Positions 32,805-41,589 are shown, counted from the stretch's first letter. The stretch: DNA of 64,000 nucleotides from CAYVLA01 sp964549615 [NCBI: uncultured Thermococci archaeon] (GCA_964549615.1 CAZJVP010000081.1:22892-86891); one strand, 5' to 3'. Notes: generated from the letters alone by a model not told the origin. Program-made: numbers and translations.

Positions 32805-33429
32805 GCCGGCTGAGAAGAACCCTGTAGCCTGACCTCCTCCCTGTCTCCTCCAGATTCCCGAAGGTCTCCTGCATCAGGGATGAGAGGGGCCTGGCACCCA
32901 TCCTTGTCCTTGCGACGATCTGCAGGCTCCCCCCTTCTCTTAAATATTTGCGGGCCAGGCGCACGATATTCGCCAAGAGGCTTCTTCCAGCCCTTATCGG
33001 AGGATTGCACAACACCACATCGAATTTGGCAGCGAAGGGTGAGTACAAGTCCCCGACCACGACGAGCCATGGCCCGGCCGCATGCTTCCGGAGGTTGGCC
33101 GCGGCCAACCAGGCCGCTCGCTCATTGATCTCAACGCCAATCACGCTAGCTCCCATCTGCGATGCGCAGACCGCCAGCGCTCCGTATCCGCATCCAAGGT
33201 CCAGGACAAGGCTGCCGACGGGCACTTGCATCTTATCGATCAAAAGAAGGGTTCCTTTGTCGACGGCCCGATAGGAGAATACGCCGGGAGATGTCAGGAG
33301 GTCGAACTTGCGACCCCGGAAGTAGAGGGTGACCGTTCCAGGCTTGTACCGTCCGCGCGGCTTTCGGGAGAAGTAGTGCTCAAACGGAGACGCCATCGGC
33401 ATCCTCTTGAAGGTCCATTCCCAAGACAA
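32782..33429 (-). CDS. RsmC-like class I methyltransferase
   Basis: 215 residues. The sequence LLIDKMQVPVGSLVLDLGCGYGALAV contains the SAM-binding glycine motif, GVEINERAAWLAA the acidic second motif, and FDVVLCNPPIRAG the NPP[IY] catalytic motif of N-methyltransferases. The closest families are RsmC/MTS-type 16S rRNA guanine methylases, and archaeal single-domain members are common. The start is unclear: TTG 33429 or ATG 33402, with TTTTAATAT at 33444-33452 upstream. The last seven codons and TAG overlap the 5' part of the tRNA-Ser gene on the same strand, so the tRNA is likely cut from a joint transcript. Confidence 0.8.
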   Translation of the reverse strand: MSWEWTFKRMPMASPFEHYFSRKPRGRYKPGTVTLYFRGRKFDLLTSPGVFSYRAVDKGTLLLIDKMQVPVGSLVLDLGCGYGALAVCASQMGASVIGVEINERAAWLAAANLRKHAAGPWLVVVGDLYSPFAAKFDVVLCNPPIRAGRSLLANIVRLARKYLREGGSLQIVARTRMGARPLSSLMQETFGNLEETGRRSGYRVLLSRRRGGRVD

Positions 33430-33463
33430 AAAGGAGCAGGCCGATATTAAAAGCCATCATGGG

Positions 33464-33498
33464 AAAAAGGCCGAATTCAATCTCAATAGCCGGGCTAT
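33464..33498 (-). terminator. Possible terminator after the ribosomal operon
   Basis: Downstream of cbf5 there is a palindrome ATAGCCCGGCTAT on the minus strand (33486-33498), then a TTTTT run (33464-33468). In archaea the T-run would be the functional part. Confidence 0.4.
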
Positions 33499-33522
33499 CT
33501 GGACCAAATTTGGCAGAAATGC

Positions 33523-34485
33523 CTACCTCCAGTACCTAGGGTAGACGCCTCTCGGCATCACTACCCTGGCAAGATCGACCGCCATTCCCGAGTCCCGCTC
33601 GAATATCTCCTTTGCCGACAAGCGGCTTTGCCCCACGCCGATAAGTTCCCCCTTCAACGTCAGCACCGCAACGGTGCCCATGGCTGTAACGGTGCTCTCG
33701 CACTTGACGATCCCAGGCAGGGCAAGGCCTGCCCCGTTGCAAAGCGCTTCCACGGCCGTGTCTCGGACCCAGATCTTGGGCATGTCTTTGATGAACTCCT
33801 CGACCGGCAGCACTAGTCTCCTGAGCTCGGTCTCGTCACCGTGTTCTCTGAGATAGTGCATCGCGTCGACCAGATCTTGGAGCGTGCAGCAGTCGCTCTC
33901 CGAGAAACGGCCCGAGCGAATCCTTCTCAACTCGGACATGTTCGCCCCGACGAGCAGCGCTTCGCCCATATCCCGACACAGCTTCCTGATGTAGGTTCCT
34001 GCCTCGCACGAGACCTCGAATAGGATGTCGCGCCCCTTGCGCTCGATGAGGTTTAGGGAGTAGATCATCCTTTCCCTGGACTCCCTTTTGACAGCCGCCT
34101 TGACGGGCGGTGTCTGGAGAATCTTGCCGGTGAAGGCCGAGAAGACCTCCCGGACCTTTCCGTCATCGACTTCGCCGTGAAGCGTCATCACACAGACGTA
34201 GGCCTTGTCCGACTTGAGCAGGTACCTTACGAGACGGGTTGACCGCCCCAGAGCTATCGGCAAAACTCCCGACACCTTAGGATCCAGGGTGCCGCCGTGT
34301 CCGGCCCTCTCCACCTTGAGAACGTCCCTGACCCAAGCAACTACTTGGTGGGACGTGGGGCCGCGGGGCTTGTCCAAGTTGACTATGCCAAAGTCCAACA
34401 GCTGACTGACGGGACGCTTGTAGGGATCCACGCCAAACTGAGGGTCGGTGGTGTCCTTGGATCTCAGGTATATCTCAACATCCAC
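33523..34485 (-). CDS. cbf5: tRNA/rRNA pseudouridine synthase Cbf5 (TruB family)
   Basis: About 320 residues. It isomerises uridine to pseudouridine, either guided by H/ACA RNPs or at tRNA U55. FGIVNLDKPRGPTSHQV opens the TruB domain; GHGGTLDPKVSGVLPIALG contains the catalytic Asp. EAGTYIRKLCRDMGE follows, and a PUA domain ends the protein (IWVRDTAVEALCNGAGLALPGI, VAVLTLKGELIGVG). The start is GTG 34485, just after the eL14 stop; a long unrelated frame upstream is a shadow of eL14. Last gene of the ribosomal operon. Confidence 0.93.
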   Translation of the reverse strand: MDVEIYLRSKDTTDPQFGVDPYKRPVSQLLDFGIVNLDKPRGPTSHQVVAWVRDVLKVERAGHGGTLDPKVSGVLPIALGRSTRLVRYLLKSDKAYVCVMTLHGEVDDGKVREVFSAFTGKILQTPPVKAAVKRESRERMIYSLNLIERKGRDILFEVSCEAGTYIRKLCRDMGEALLVGANMSELRRIRSGRFSESDCCTLQDLVDAMHYLREHGDETELRRLVLPVEEFIKDMPKIWVRDTAVEALCNGAGLALPGIVKCESTVTAMGTVAVLTLKGELIGVGQSRLSAKEIFERDSGMAVDLARVVMPRGVYPRYWR

Positions 34486-34514
34486 CGCCGACCACCAAGA
34501 ACGCGGGGATCTTC

Positions 34515-34772
34515 TCAGGAGATGAATGCTTCGAGGAGGCCCGACTTCTCGAGAACCTTTATGATCTCCTCGTCCTCCGCCCTCCTGCGAATCTCGATCT
34601 TCTTGTCCAACGGCTCCAGGTGGGCCACGTTGCATCGTCGCCTCTTCACGCCCGATATCTTCTCGGGCCCCGTGACGAGGACGAAGTTCTTGTCGATGTG
34701 GTCGACAACGATGCACTTCCTTCCGCTCTCATTTCCCTGAATCTTTATGCATACCCTTCCTATTTCGATCAT
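34515..34772 (-). CDS. rpl14e: 50S ribosomal protein eL14
   Basis: 85 residues. MIEIGRVCIKIQGNESGRKCIVVDHID is the KOW-like fold of eL14, and VTGPEKISGVKRRRCNVAHLEPL completes the family pattern. It overlaps the 3' end of cmk by 4 nt (ATGA-type coupling) and precedes cbf5, the usual archaeal arrangement. Confidence 0.92.
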   Translation of the reverse strand: MIEIGRVCIKIQGNESGRKCIVVDHIDKNFVLVTGPEKISGVKRRRCNVAHLEPLDKKIEIRRRAEDEEIIKVLEKSGLLEAFIS

Positions 34773-35320
34773 GTCTGTCTCCTCCTTATCCCTCTCGCCC
34801 CGAGCACATCCAGGGCCTTGCGGACGATTTCGACGATCTCACCCGGCAGATACGTTCCGCTGTTGACCACGATGTCGTAAACCTCCATATCGCGCACGTC
34901 GATGTTGTATATCTGCTTGTACCTGCGCCTCTCGCTCTCCTCCCTCTCCTTGACGCGCCTAATAGCTTCTTCCGTGGAGAGTCCGTCCCTCTCGGCGATC
35001 CTCCTTGCCCTCTCCTCAAATCGTGCGACGAGGCACACCTTGAGGTCCGGATCCTCGATCATCCATGCGCTCAGCCTCGAATCCACCACCACGTCCTTTC
35101 CTCGGGAAAGCCGCACCTGCATCTCGTCGACCGCGCGGTCTACTCCGTGATCCTCCTCCGCGAGCTTCGAGTATGCCTCAAGATCCATCCCCCTTTCGGC
35201 TGCCATTTGCCTGAAAACTTGGCCAGCGCTTAGGTATTCCAGCCCTAGCTCGCATGCCAGCAACTTGGCAAACGTCGTCTTGCCGCTCCCGGGCAACCCG
35301 CCCACCGTGATCGTGGCCAA
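34769..35320 (-). CDS. cmk: Cytidylate kinase
   Basis: 183 residues from TTG 35320. It phosphorylates CMP and dCMP. ITVGGLPGSGKTTFAKLLA is the P-loop, LSAGQVFRQMAAERGMDL the NMP-binding part, and VVVDSRLSAWM and LVARFEERARRIAERDG complete the archaeal type. It lies between eL34 and eL14 with an 8-nt gap and a 4-nt overlap. The TTG start has no ATG competitor nearby. Confidence 0.92.
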   Translation of the reverse strand: MATITVGGLPGSGKTTFAKLLACELGLEYLSAGQVFRQMAAERGMDLEAYSKLAEEDHGVDRAVDEMQVRLSRGKDVVVDSRLSAWMIEDPDLKVCLVARFEERARRIAERDGLSTEEAIRRVKEREESERRRYKQIYNIDVRDMEVYDIVVNSGTYLPGEIVEIVRKALDVLGARGIRRRQT

Positions 35321-35328
35321 CTAAAGCC

Positions 35329-35589
35329 TCAGCCCCCCATTTCTTTCCTGGCGAGTTCGACCATCTTTCGCCTTGCGCACACGGGGCAAAGCGATCCGCC
35401 GAATGGCCGATTTGGCTTCCGGCTTGACTTGGATCGCCCGGCCTTCCGGTGAGGGACCGAGCTCAGGATCCTGCCACATTCGCATCTTGCCTTCCCGTGT
35501 TTCTTTCTCTTCAAACGGACCTGAACCCCTGTAAGGGTCCTCCTCACCCTCATTCTCATCGAACGCGACCTTAGGCTCCTGCGCGGCAT
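35329..35589 (-). CDS. rpl34e: 50S ribosomal protein eL34
   Basis: 86 residues. The zinc-ribbon pairs CECG and CPVC are both present, with a basic N-terminus (PRRSLRSRSMRMRVRRTL). Its start codon abuts the stop codon of the EMC3-like gene (35590), so translation is probably coupled. Confidence 0.9.
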   Translation of the reverse strand: MPRRSLRSRSMRMRVRRTLTGVQVRLKRKKHGKARCECGRILSSVPHRKAGRSKSSRKPNRPFGGSLCPVCARRKMVELARKEMGG

Positions 35590-36432
35590 CTAGACCACTC
35601 CGAACATCTTCCTGAATATTGAGCTGAACCAGGTGGCGGATGCAAAGTACCATGCTATGAAGCCGAACTGGTCAGCACTGATAGCATTGTTCTGGTGGAA
35701 GAACTGCATGAAGCTCAACCTGAATGGCAGCTCGACCACGGGCACTAGGTTGTAATGGGCCTGGAGGAAGTAGAATACAGCGAACAGCGGAATCATGTAA
35801 ATTATCATGGGCTTGAACTGGCTTCTCATCAGTTCCGACTGAAGGCTTAACATCTCCGCCTGCTTCTTCTTCATCTTGGCAATCTTCTTCTGGTCGCCGC
35901 TGCGCTGTGCGGCCATCAATTCCTTCTGGAACTCGCTCACCTTCTCCCGTACGACCTTGAGCCTCTTCTGATCAACCATGTAGTAGCTCAGCAACGTGGT
36001 GAAAAGTGAGGTGAGCGCGGAGAGGACGAAGATGACGAACTTGGCATTGCCCTGGCTCATCATCTTGGTGACCTCGAACTCGGCGACAAGCATCTCGCTC
36101 ACGATCCTTTGCTGCTCGAAATCCACCCCGCTTACGTTGAGGTCAAGTCTCCACCTGCCCTCTCGGTTGAAAGGCGTCCTCCAGCTGAAGTTGCTCCCCG
36201 CCCCCACGTCGGCAAGCTTTTCAAGCCGGATCACGGTTCCGTCCGGACCGACGAAGTTGCCTTCCATGCTTATGCCCGTCAAAGAGGGATTGCCGATGGT
36301 GAGCCTGAAGAACACAGTGCTTCCTTCCATCACGCTTGCGTTCAGAACCTGGAGGGTGGAGCCTTGGCAGGACGCTTCCTGCAGAACCGCAATGAACAGC
36401 AGCGCGGCCCATGCTTTGACCCGTATTCGCAC
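35590..36432 (-). CDS. EMC3/TMCO1-like (DUF106) membrane insertase with N-terminal ectodomain
   Basis: About 280 residues. The C-terminal half is the DUF106/Oxa1-superfamily core: a first helix (FVIFVLSALTSLFTTLLSYYMV), a cytosolic coiled coil (DQKRLKVVREKVSEFQKEL...KMKKKQAEM) and two more helices (PMIIYMIPLFAVFYFLQ and FGFIAWYFASATWF). Unlike the usual 170-200-residue archaeal forms, it begins with a signal sequence (KAWAALLFIAVLQEASC) and a beta-rich extracytoplasmic domain of about 100 residues. This resembles the periplasmic domain arrangement of YidC. The start is GTG 36432 after GGAGGAG. It overlaps the vicinity of the secY stop, and its place next to secY fits a role in membrane protein insertion. 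Confidence 0.85.
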   Translation of the reverse strand: MRIRVKAWAALLFIAVLQEASCQGSTLQVLNASVMEGSTVFFRLTIGNPSLTGISMEGNFVGPDGTVIRLEKLADVGAGSNFSWRTPFNREGRWRLDLNVSGVDFEQQRIVSEMLVAEFEVTKMMSQGNAKFVIFVLSALTSLFTTLLSYYMVDQKRLKVVREKVSEFQKELMAAQRSGDQKKIAKMKKKQAEMLSLQSELMRSQFKPMIIYMIPLFAVFYFLQAHYNLVPVVELPFRLSFMQFFHQNNAISADQFGFIAWYFASATWFSSIFRKMFGVV

Positions 36433-36433
36433 C

Positions 36434-37798
36434 TCATCTCCTCCCCAGGAACTCACGGACGATCGGGAACATCTCCGCGGCCTGCTCCCTCTGGATCTCC
36501 TGGTACAACTGGTATACTATGCCCACGGTCAGCAACACGCCCGTTCCGGAACCTAGCGCATTGGTGAGGTCCGCGAAGCTGGCAAGAAGGCCCACGAATA
36601 TCCCTCCAAGGACCGTCACCGCAGGGATGTAACGATCCAGGATCTTCTCGATGATCCTCCTGTCCTTGCGAAAGCCCGGGATGTGCATGCCGGACTCGTG
36701 TATCTGCCTTGCAACCTCCCGTGGCCCGACGTTCGTCAGCTCGGACCAGAGCAAAGCGAAGACCACGCAGCAGGCGATGACGACGAGAACGTAAACCAAG
36801 GCATGGACAGCATACCCGGGGGTTGACCCGAAAGTGAAAAGATCGCCCGGGTGTCGCATGTAGTAGACGAGGCCGGATCTTGGCACGTTGTCGACCACCT
36901 TGCCGAGGATGTATATGCCCCTCGAGCTCAGAACGCTAGCCCAAAGCTGGATGTTGGCGAAGAGCGCCATCGTGAGTATGACTGGGATGTTCGAGGTGTA
37001 GACGAACCTGATCGGGTACTTTCCCTTCATGCCTACCCTGCTGTATGAGAGGGGAATCTCCACCCTCATGCCCTCCGCGTACACGACAATTAGAAAGACG
37101 ACGATCGTGAAGAAAACGGAGACCATGCTCGGCATCGGATATGGCCTCCAGATCTGTGGGGTTCCCTTCAGAAGCGAGCCGAGGAAGGCCGGGATCGCTC
37201 CAACGACCTGTCCGTAGCTTGGGTCACGAAGGGGATTGATCGACCCTGAGACGATCTCCTGCGATACGCCTGCGGCTATGAATAGGCTCACGCCGCTCCC
37301 GATCCCCCACTTCGAAACCACCTCGTCGAGGAACATGACGAGGATGCCCCCGATCGCGAGCTGCACCATGATGATCCAGAGCGGGACCACGGGCCTGTAC
37401 GAATAGCTGTAGACGAATCCCTCGAAGAAGCAGAGGATGATCGTTAGGAGTTTCTGGGTTCCTTGAAAAAGTGCCCTGTGATCGGGTTGGCTCAGATCAA
37501 GGTCAATGATCTTCCCGCCGACCAAGAGCTGCAGCACTATGCTGGCCGTGACGATCGGGCCGATCCCGAGCGCCAGAATGGATCCTCGGCTTCCGGCCAA
37601 GACGGCCCGAAGGGGCCCGAAGAGATCAGCTAGGGATTCCTCCGCGATCCCATACACGGGTATCTGGAGAAGGGCGTAGTAGAGGACCAGGACCCCGCCC
37701 GTCCAGATGAACTTCTCCTTGAACGAAACGTGGCGCTTGGGCTTGTCCACTTCCGGCAGAAACCTGAGAACCGGATCCAGTATCTCCAACCTAGACAA
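36434..37798 (-). CDS. secY: Preprotein translocase subunit SecY
   Basis: About 454 residues with ten membrane helices. The start of helix 1 lies after LPEVDKPKRHVSFKEKFIW, and the plug/TM2 region is SRGSILALGIGPIVTASIVLQLL. The cytosolic loops contain EGMRVEIPLSYSRVGMKGKYPIRF and GPREVARQIHESGMHIPGFR, typical of archaeal SecY. It forms the channel with SecE and Sbh. The start is TTG 37798 (LSRLEILDPVLRF), because the frame further upstream overlaps uL15. Confidence 0.95.
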   Translation of the reverse strand: MSRLEILDPVLRFLPEVDKPKRHVSFKEKFIWTGGVLVLYYALLQIPVYGIAEESLADLFGPLRAVLAGSRGSILALGIGPIVTASIVLQLLVGGKIIDLDLSQPDHRALFQGTQKLLTIILCFFEGFVYSYSYRPVVPLWIIMVQLAIGGILVMFLDEVVSKWGIGSGVSLFIAAGVSQEIVSGSINPLRDPSYGQVVGAIPAFLGSLLKGTPQIWRPYPMPSMVSVFFTIVVFLIVVYAEGMRVEIPLSYSRVGMKGKYPIRFVYTSNIPVILTMALFANIQLWASVLSSRGIYILGKVVDNVPRSGLVYYMRHPGDLFTFGSTPGYAVHALVYVLVVIACCVVFALLWSELTNVGPREVARQIHESGMHIPGFRKDRRIIEKILDRYIPAVTVLGGIFVGLLASFADLTNALGSGTGVLLTVGIVYQLYQEIQREQAAEMFPIVREFLGRR

Positions 37799-37820
37799 GC
37801 CAACAACCGTCCTATGAACC

Positions 37821-38276
37821 TCAATCGCCCGGACGAGCCGCCTCGATGCGAAGTTCCCCTCCCGCCTCCGAGATCTTCCTCGACGCAATCGAGGTTGAGC
37901 TCTTGGCGGTGATGACCCATGCGTTCTTAGCCAGGCCGCCGCCGAGGAGTTTGTCAAAGCCGATCTTGGAAAGGTCCATATAGACCTTGCCGTCCTTCAT
38001 CTCCGCGAGACCGGACGAGAGGTATGAATCCAGTCTTTCTTCGAGGGAGCCAATGTTGATTGCGCGGGGAGCTCCACGCAGCACGGGCGGCCTGCCCGGT
38101 CCCTTGTGGACGAAGTACGAGGGGTCGTACCTCAGATACCAGCTCTTGCGGTGTTTGAACGCGCCAGCGTTGCCCCTGCCTCCGCGGTGTCCGGCGCCCC
38201 TGCGCATCTTGGCGTTTCCGCCTCCGCAGGTCCTGCTGCCGCGATACTTCCTCGTCTTCCTGTTCTTCAGAGCCAT
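37821..38276 (-). CDS. rpl15p: 50S ribosomal protein uL15
   Basis: 151 residues. KTRKYRGSRTCGGGNAKMRRGAGHRGG is the conserved archaeal N-terminus (glycine- and arginine-rich loop that threads into 23S rRNA). It is followed by the C-terminal fold ending ISEAGGELRIEAARPGD. It lies between uL30 and secY. Confidence 0.95.
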   Translation of the reverse strand: MALKNRKTRKYRGSRTCGGGNAKMRRGAGHRGGRGNAGAFKHRKSWYLRYDPSYFVHKGPGRPPVLRGAPRAINIGSLEERLDSYLSSGLAEMKDGKVYMDLSKIGFDKLLGGGLAKNAWVITAKSSTSIASRKISEAGGELRIEAARPGD

Positions 38277-38285
38277 ACGATCATC

Positions 38286-38750
38286 CTATATCATCTGCTT
38301 CAGCAATGAGTCTATTGCGTCCCCCCTGTTGCCGAAGGCCCCACCTTCCTCCACGGATTTCTTCACGCTCCTGTATCCCTTGGACGGCGGGCTGCATCTG
38401 AATGTTCGTTTGAGACCCGGAACATCGTCCAGGCTGGCCTTTCCCTTGTGGAGGGCCTCCGCGAAAGCCGCAATCGAGGCGAATGCTGTCCTGCCTGACA
38501 GGTACTCATCCGTCAACCTGCCAAATCCGCGAACCTCGCCACGCTTTCGTAGCAACATCTCTAGGACGGCTTGTGAAGGCGGGCCGTACGTTACCAAGTG
38601 CCTCACGCTCTGAAGCATCCCCAGGTATGTCTCGTTGTCATCGACCAACACCACGTTGTTCGGCCTCTTCAGTCCCAGCTGATCAAGGACTCTTCTGGTC
38701 TCTCTGGGGACGTTCACCGAGCCTCTGATCCTGACAACAGCGAGCTTCAT
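38286..38750 (-). CDS. rpl30p: 50S ribosomal protein uL30
   Basis: About 154 residues, the long archaeal form. KLAVVRIRGSVNVPRETRRVLDQLGL is the ferredoxin-like core and LKRTFRCSPPSKGYRSVKKS the archaeal C-terminal part. ATG 38750 is the family start; the open frame upstream overlaps uS5 out of frame. Confidence 0.95.
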   Translation of the reverse strand: MKLAVVRIRGSVNVPRETRRVLDQLGLKRPNNVVLVDDNETYLGMLQSVRHLVTYGPPSQAVLEMLLRKRGEVRGFGRLTDEYLSGRTAFASIAAFAEALHKGKASLDDVPGLKRTFRCSPPSKGYRSVKKSVEEGGAFGNRGDAIDSLLKQMI

Positions 38751-38784
38751 CACAAACACCAAGTCTGGTCCTCGAATGGACGCT

Positions 38785-39633
38785 CTACTCTTCTTCCCCA
38801 GCGTCCTCCTCGCCCTCAGGCTCTTCCTCCCCTTCGACCTCCTCCAAACCCTCCTCGCCCTCGACCTCTTCTTCTGCCTCCAGGAGTGGCACCTCAACCT
38901 CGGCCTCCAGGCCCTCTTTCTTGAGCTCCTTCACCACCTCTTCGACTTCGAGCTTTGGCCCTACTGGTGCCGCGGCGATCTGGATCGGCTTGGTCTCCGC
39001 CAAAACGATTCCCAACTTCTCGATGTGCTCGGGCCGCACCTGAACCGCGGTGGTCATCCTGAGGGCATTGAACGTCGCTGTCGCAAAGTTCAAGGTCGTC
39101 CTGCTATCGCCCTCAACTTTCGACCAGACATCCTCCACCCCAGCTAGCTCAAGCACGGTTTTCGCTACGTCACCTGCTGCCAGGCGAACGCCTCGCGGCG
39201 CCGGCATCAAGGTGACCTCAACGCTTCCCGACTTGCCCACGACCCTGAATGGGATCGAGTGAGGCTTCCCGCAGCCGCACTCCCAGCTTCCACATCCCCG
39301 TCGCACGCAGATGAGGTTCTTCTTGCCTTCCTCGATTGCCTTCTGTATCGAGTTGTATACCTCTTTCGCCTTGCCCTGTCCGATGCCGACGTACCCGTCT
39401 CTATTTCCGACTGCGACGGTCACGCGGTATCTCAGCTTGCGTCCTGAGCGATCCCTCCGTTGAACCCTGCTGATCTCCAGTATCTCGCTGTCCAAGTTAG
39501 GGACGAGGCGATCGATTATCTCGGTTTCGAGCACGGGTAGGCCCTTCTCCATGATCTCCCTTAGGGAGGTTATGGAGCCCTCGAGGACCTTTTTCCCAAG
39601 CTCAGTTCGTGGAGTCCAAACCTTCTCCTCCAT
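38785..39633 (-). CDS. rps5p: 30S ribosomal protein uS5 with long acidic C-terminal tail
   Basis: 282 residues. The S5 double-stranded RNA-binding part includes RVTVAVGNRDGYVGIGQGKAKEV, and PAPRGVRLAAGDVAKTVLELAGV comes from the C-terminal domain. About 55 residues beyond the usual end form a strongly acidic tail (EEEVEGEEGLEEVEGEEEPE...). Such tails are rare in uS5 and look lineage-specific. It lies between uL18 and uL30. Confidence 0.95.
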   Translation of the reverse strand: MEEKVWTPRTELGKKVLEGSITSLREIMEKGLPVLETEIIDRLVPNLDSEILEISRVQRRDRSGRKLRYRVTVAVGNRDGYVGIGQGKAKEVYNSIQKAIEEGKKNLICVRRGCGSWECGCGKPHSIPFRVVGKSGSVEVTLMPAPRGVRLAAGDVAKTVLELAGVEDVWSKVEGDSRTTLNFATATFNALRMTTAVQVRPEHIEKLGIVLAETKPIQIAAAPVGPKLEVEEVVKELKKEGLEAEVEVPLLEAEEEVEGEEGLEEVEGEEEPEGEEDAGEEE

Positions 39634-39634
39634 G

Positions 39635-40207
39635 CTAGGCCTCCGTAAAGCTGCTGTTGATCCTGGCTAGGACCTCGTCCACGAGCCGGGGAAAAGATGC
39701 AAGATCCAGAGCCTTCTTCCTGTACTTGGCTATGGACGGGTCCTCGGCGAATGCCTTCGCCACTTCCTCCCCTCTGATCCTTTCCATCTTGGGATAGCAC
39801 CCCTCGTCGCAGGGCACCTTCAACCCGGCGTCAACCGCCCCCTTCACCACGGCGAAGATGTTGGAACGCGCACCGGGGATCAGCAGCCCGGCATCGAGTA
39901 TCGCCCTTTCCACTCCGGCCCTGACGGCACGCTTCCCGATCAAGAAGCCCGTGAGGTACCCTGTGGAGCCGCAGGCACCGTGGCCGTGCCAGTTGAAGTC
40001 CCTTGCCAACTCCTTGGAGTGAGCCGAAACGACGGTGATATCTCCCTTATCCGAGGGGACCACGACGTGGGCGAAGTAGTGCGCGTTGGACCTCCTCACG
40101 ACCAACCGAGGAATCCCGGATGCCAGATACCGTGCTCTCCTCCTGTAGTCGGTCTTGCCCTCGCGCCTCCTCTTCAAAGCGAGCCTGTAGGTAGGTCCCT
40201 TCGCCAT
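39635..40207 (-). CDS. rpl18p: 50S ribosomal protein uL18
   Basis: 190 residues. RRREGKTDYRRRARYLASGIPRLVVRRSN and NWHGHGACGSTGYLTGFLIGKRA are archaeal uL18 signatures; it binds 5S rRNA. Only 1 nt separates its stop from the uS5 start region, typical of this tight operon. Confidence 0.95.
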   Translation of the reverse strand: MAKGPTYRLALKRRREGKTDYRRRARYLASGIPRLVVRRSNAHYFAHVVVPSDKGDITVVSAHSKELARDFNWHGHGACGSTGYLTGFLIGKRAVRAGVERAILDAGLLIPGARSNIFAVVKGAVDAGLKVPCDEGCYPKMERIRGEEVAKAFAEDPSIAKYRKKALDLASFPRLVDEVLARINSSFTEA

Positions 40208-40209
40208 GG

Positions 40210-40659
40210 CTAGCCCCTCAGCATACCTTTCTCAGCAACATAGGTCTCCAGATGGGATATGCTTCTGAAGTATCCGGACTTCGCCATCCTGTAGAGGGTC
40301 CGGTAATCCGCACGCTCTATCTTGCGCTGATCCCGCATCTCGCAGAGCTTTGCTCTGATGGCCCTTATCGACCGAATCCACGTCGCCTTTTTCGGCGCTC
40401 TCGCCCGATGGGCACCCTTTCTCGTCCCGTGGCCTCTCCTCCTGCCCCGCGAGATCTGGATTCGCCTGGCCCGAAGCCTGCCCTTGGATATCGTTTTCGG
40501 GGGTCGCGCTGCGATCTTGCCCTCCCGTATCAGCCTTCGCACGTCATCTCTCGTGATCGCAGCAGAGATCTCGCCCGACTTGTCCGGATCGAACCACACG
40601 CTACGCTGCCCGACGCCCAAGATCTCTGCTGCCACTCTTCTAACCAATCTTGTGGTCAA
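40210..40659 (-). CDS. rpl19e: 50S ribosomal protein eL19
   Basis: 149 residues. RRVAAEILGVGQRSVWFDPD opens the protein, with RRGHGTRKGAHRARAPKKATWI in the basic middle and YRTLYRMAKSGYFRSISHLE near the end. These are diagnostic of eL19. It lies between eL32 and uL18. Confidence 0.95.
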   Translation of the reverse strand: MTTRLVRRVAAEILGVGQRSVWFDPDKSGEISAAITRDDVRRLIREGKIAARPPKTISKGRLRARRIQISRGRRRGHGTRKGAHRARAPKKATWIRSIRAIRAKLCEMRDQRKIERADYRTLYRMAKSGYFRSISHLETYVAEKGMLRG

Positions 40660-40668
40660 CTCAGACCC

Positions 40669-41034
40669 CTACCTATTCAGCACTTTGATCTTAAGCTCGT
40701 CTGCCCTGGCTAGGATCTTCTCTCGCTTCATGAGGCCGACCTTGCCTGATATCCGCACGGCATGGATGGAAGGATCGAGGGACTCAAGTTCACCGGTATT
40801 GGAAACGAGAACCTCTCTGTACCCTGACGGGTGAATCGACCTCACGCGCCTGTCGCCCGCGTAGCCGGCCTTGGGCCTTCTCGGCTTGCCGCCAATCAAC
40901 AGCCTCATCTTGCTTCCTATTCCTCTGGGCCTCCGCCAGGTGACTCCGAGTCTACGCATGTGGATGCCCCTGTTGCGGACGAACCGAGGCTTTCTCGTGG
41001 ATCTTGGGCGCGTCGCCGTCTTCATGACCGTCAA
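40669..41034 (-). CDS. rpl32e: 50S ribosomal protein eL32
   Basis: 121 residues. The motifs WRRPRGIGSKMR, GYAGDRRVRSIHPSGYREVLV and ILARADELKIKVLN are all present. The start overlaps the uL6 stop by 4 nt. Confidence 0.95.
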   Translation of the reverse strand: MTVMKTATRPRSTRKPRFVRNRGIHMRRLGVTWRRPRGIGSKMRLLIGGKPRRPKAGYAGDRRVRSIHPSGYREVLVSNTGELESLDPSIHAVRISGKVGLMKREKILARADELKIKVLNR

Positions 41035-41579
41035 TCCTCCGCTGGCGCAGCCTTCGCGACCAGGTAGACCCCGTCTTGGAATATCCGTCGGTCCTTGTGT
41101 CTTACGACCGTCGCCTGCTCGATGTTCGCAGCCGTCTGGGCCACGCTTTCCCTGTCTATGCCACTGACGGTGATGTAGTCGCCCTCGACCGTGACGCTCA
41201 CGCCGGGGCAGATCTTGGCTTTCCTCGGATACCTCTCGCCGAGGAAGTTGTTGATTAGCACCTCGCCTTCCTTGATCTCGGCATTCATAGGAAAGTGCGA
41301 GCCCACCATCCTAAGCCTCGCCTTGAACCCCTTGCTCACTCCGTCGATCATATTCCTTATCGTAGCCTCGTACATCCCGAATATGGCAAGCCTTCGCCTG
41401 GACGGGAACTGGGTCGTAAGGAAGATGCGGCCGTGATCCACCAAGACCTGGATGGCTGTGTCGGCCAGATCCCGGGTGAGAGTCCCCTTGGGCCCGCTCA
41501 CCGTCAGAACCCGGCCAGTCAGCTGGGCCTGGACGCCGTTTGGAACTCTGATTTCGCTTCTTGCCATCGGTACGACCAT
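41031..41579 (-). CDS. rpl6p: 50S ribosomal protein uL6
   Basis: About 182 residues. MARSEIRVPNGVQAQLTGRVLTVSGPKGTLTRDL is the first domain, and HFPMNAEIKEGEVLINNFLGERYPRKAKI the archaeal second domain. ATG 41579 is preferred because the GAGG in the uS8 stop region lies 8 nt upstream; ATG 41567 is possible. Confidence 0.93.
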   Translation of the reverse strand: MVVPMARSEIRVPNGVQAQLTGRVLTVSGPKGTLTRDLADTAIQVLVDHGRIFLTTQFPSRRRLAIFGMYEATIRNMIDGVSKGFKARLRMVGSHFPMNAEIKEGEVLINNFLGERYPRKAKICPGVSVTVEGDYITVSGIDRESVAQTAANIEQATVVRHKDRRIFQDGVYLVAKAAPAED

Positions 41580-41589
41580 AGCGATTGCC

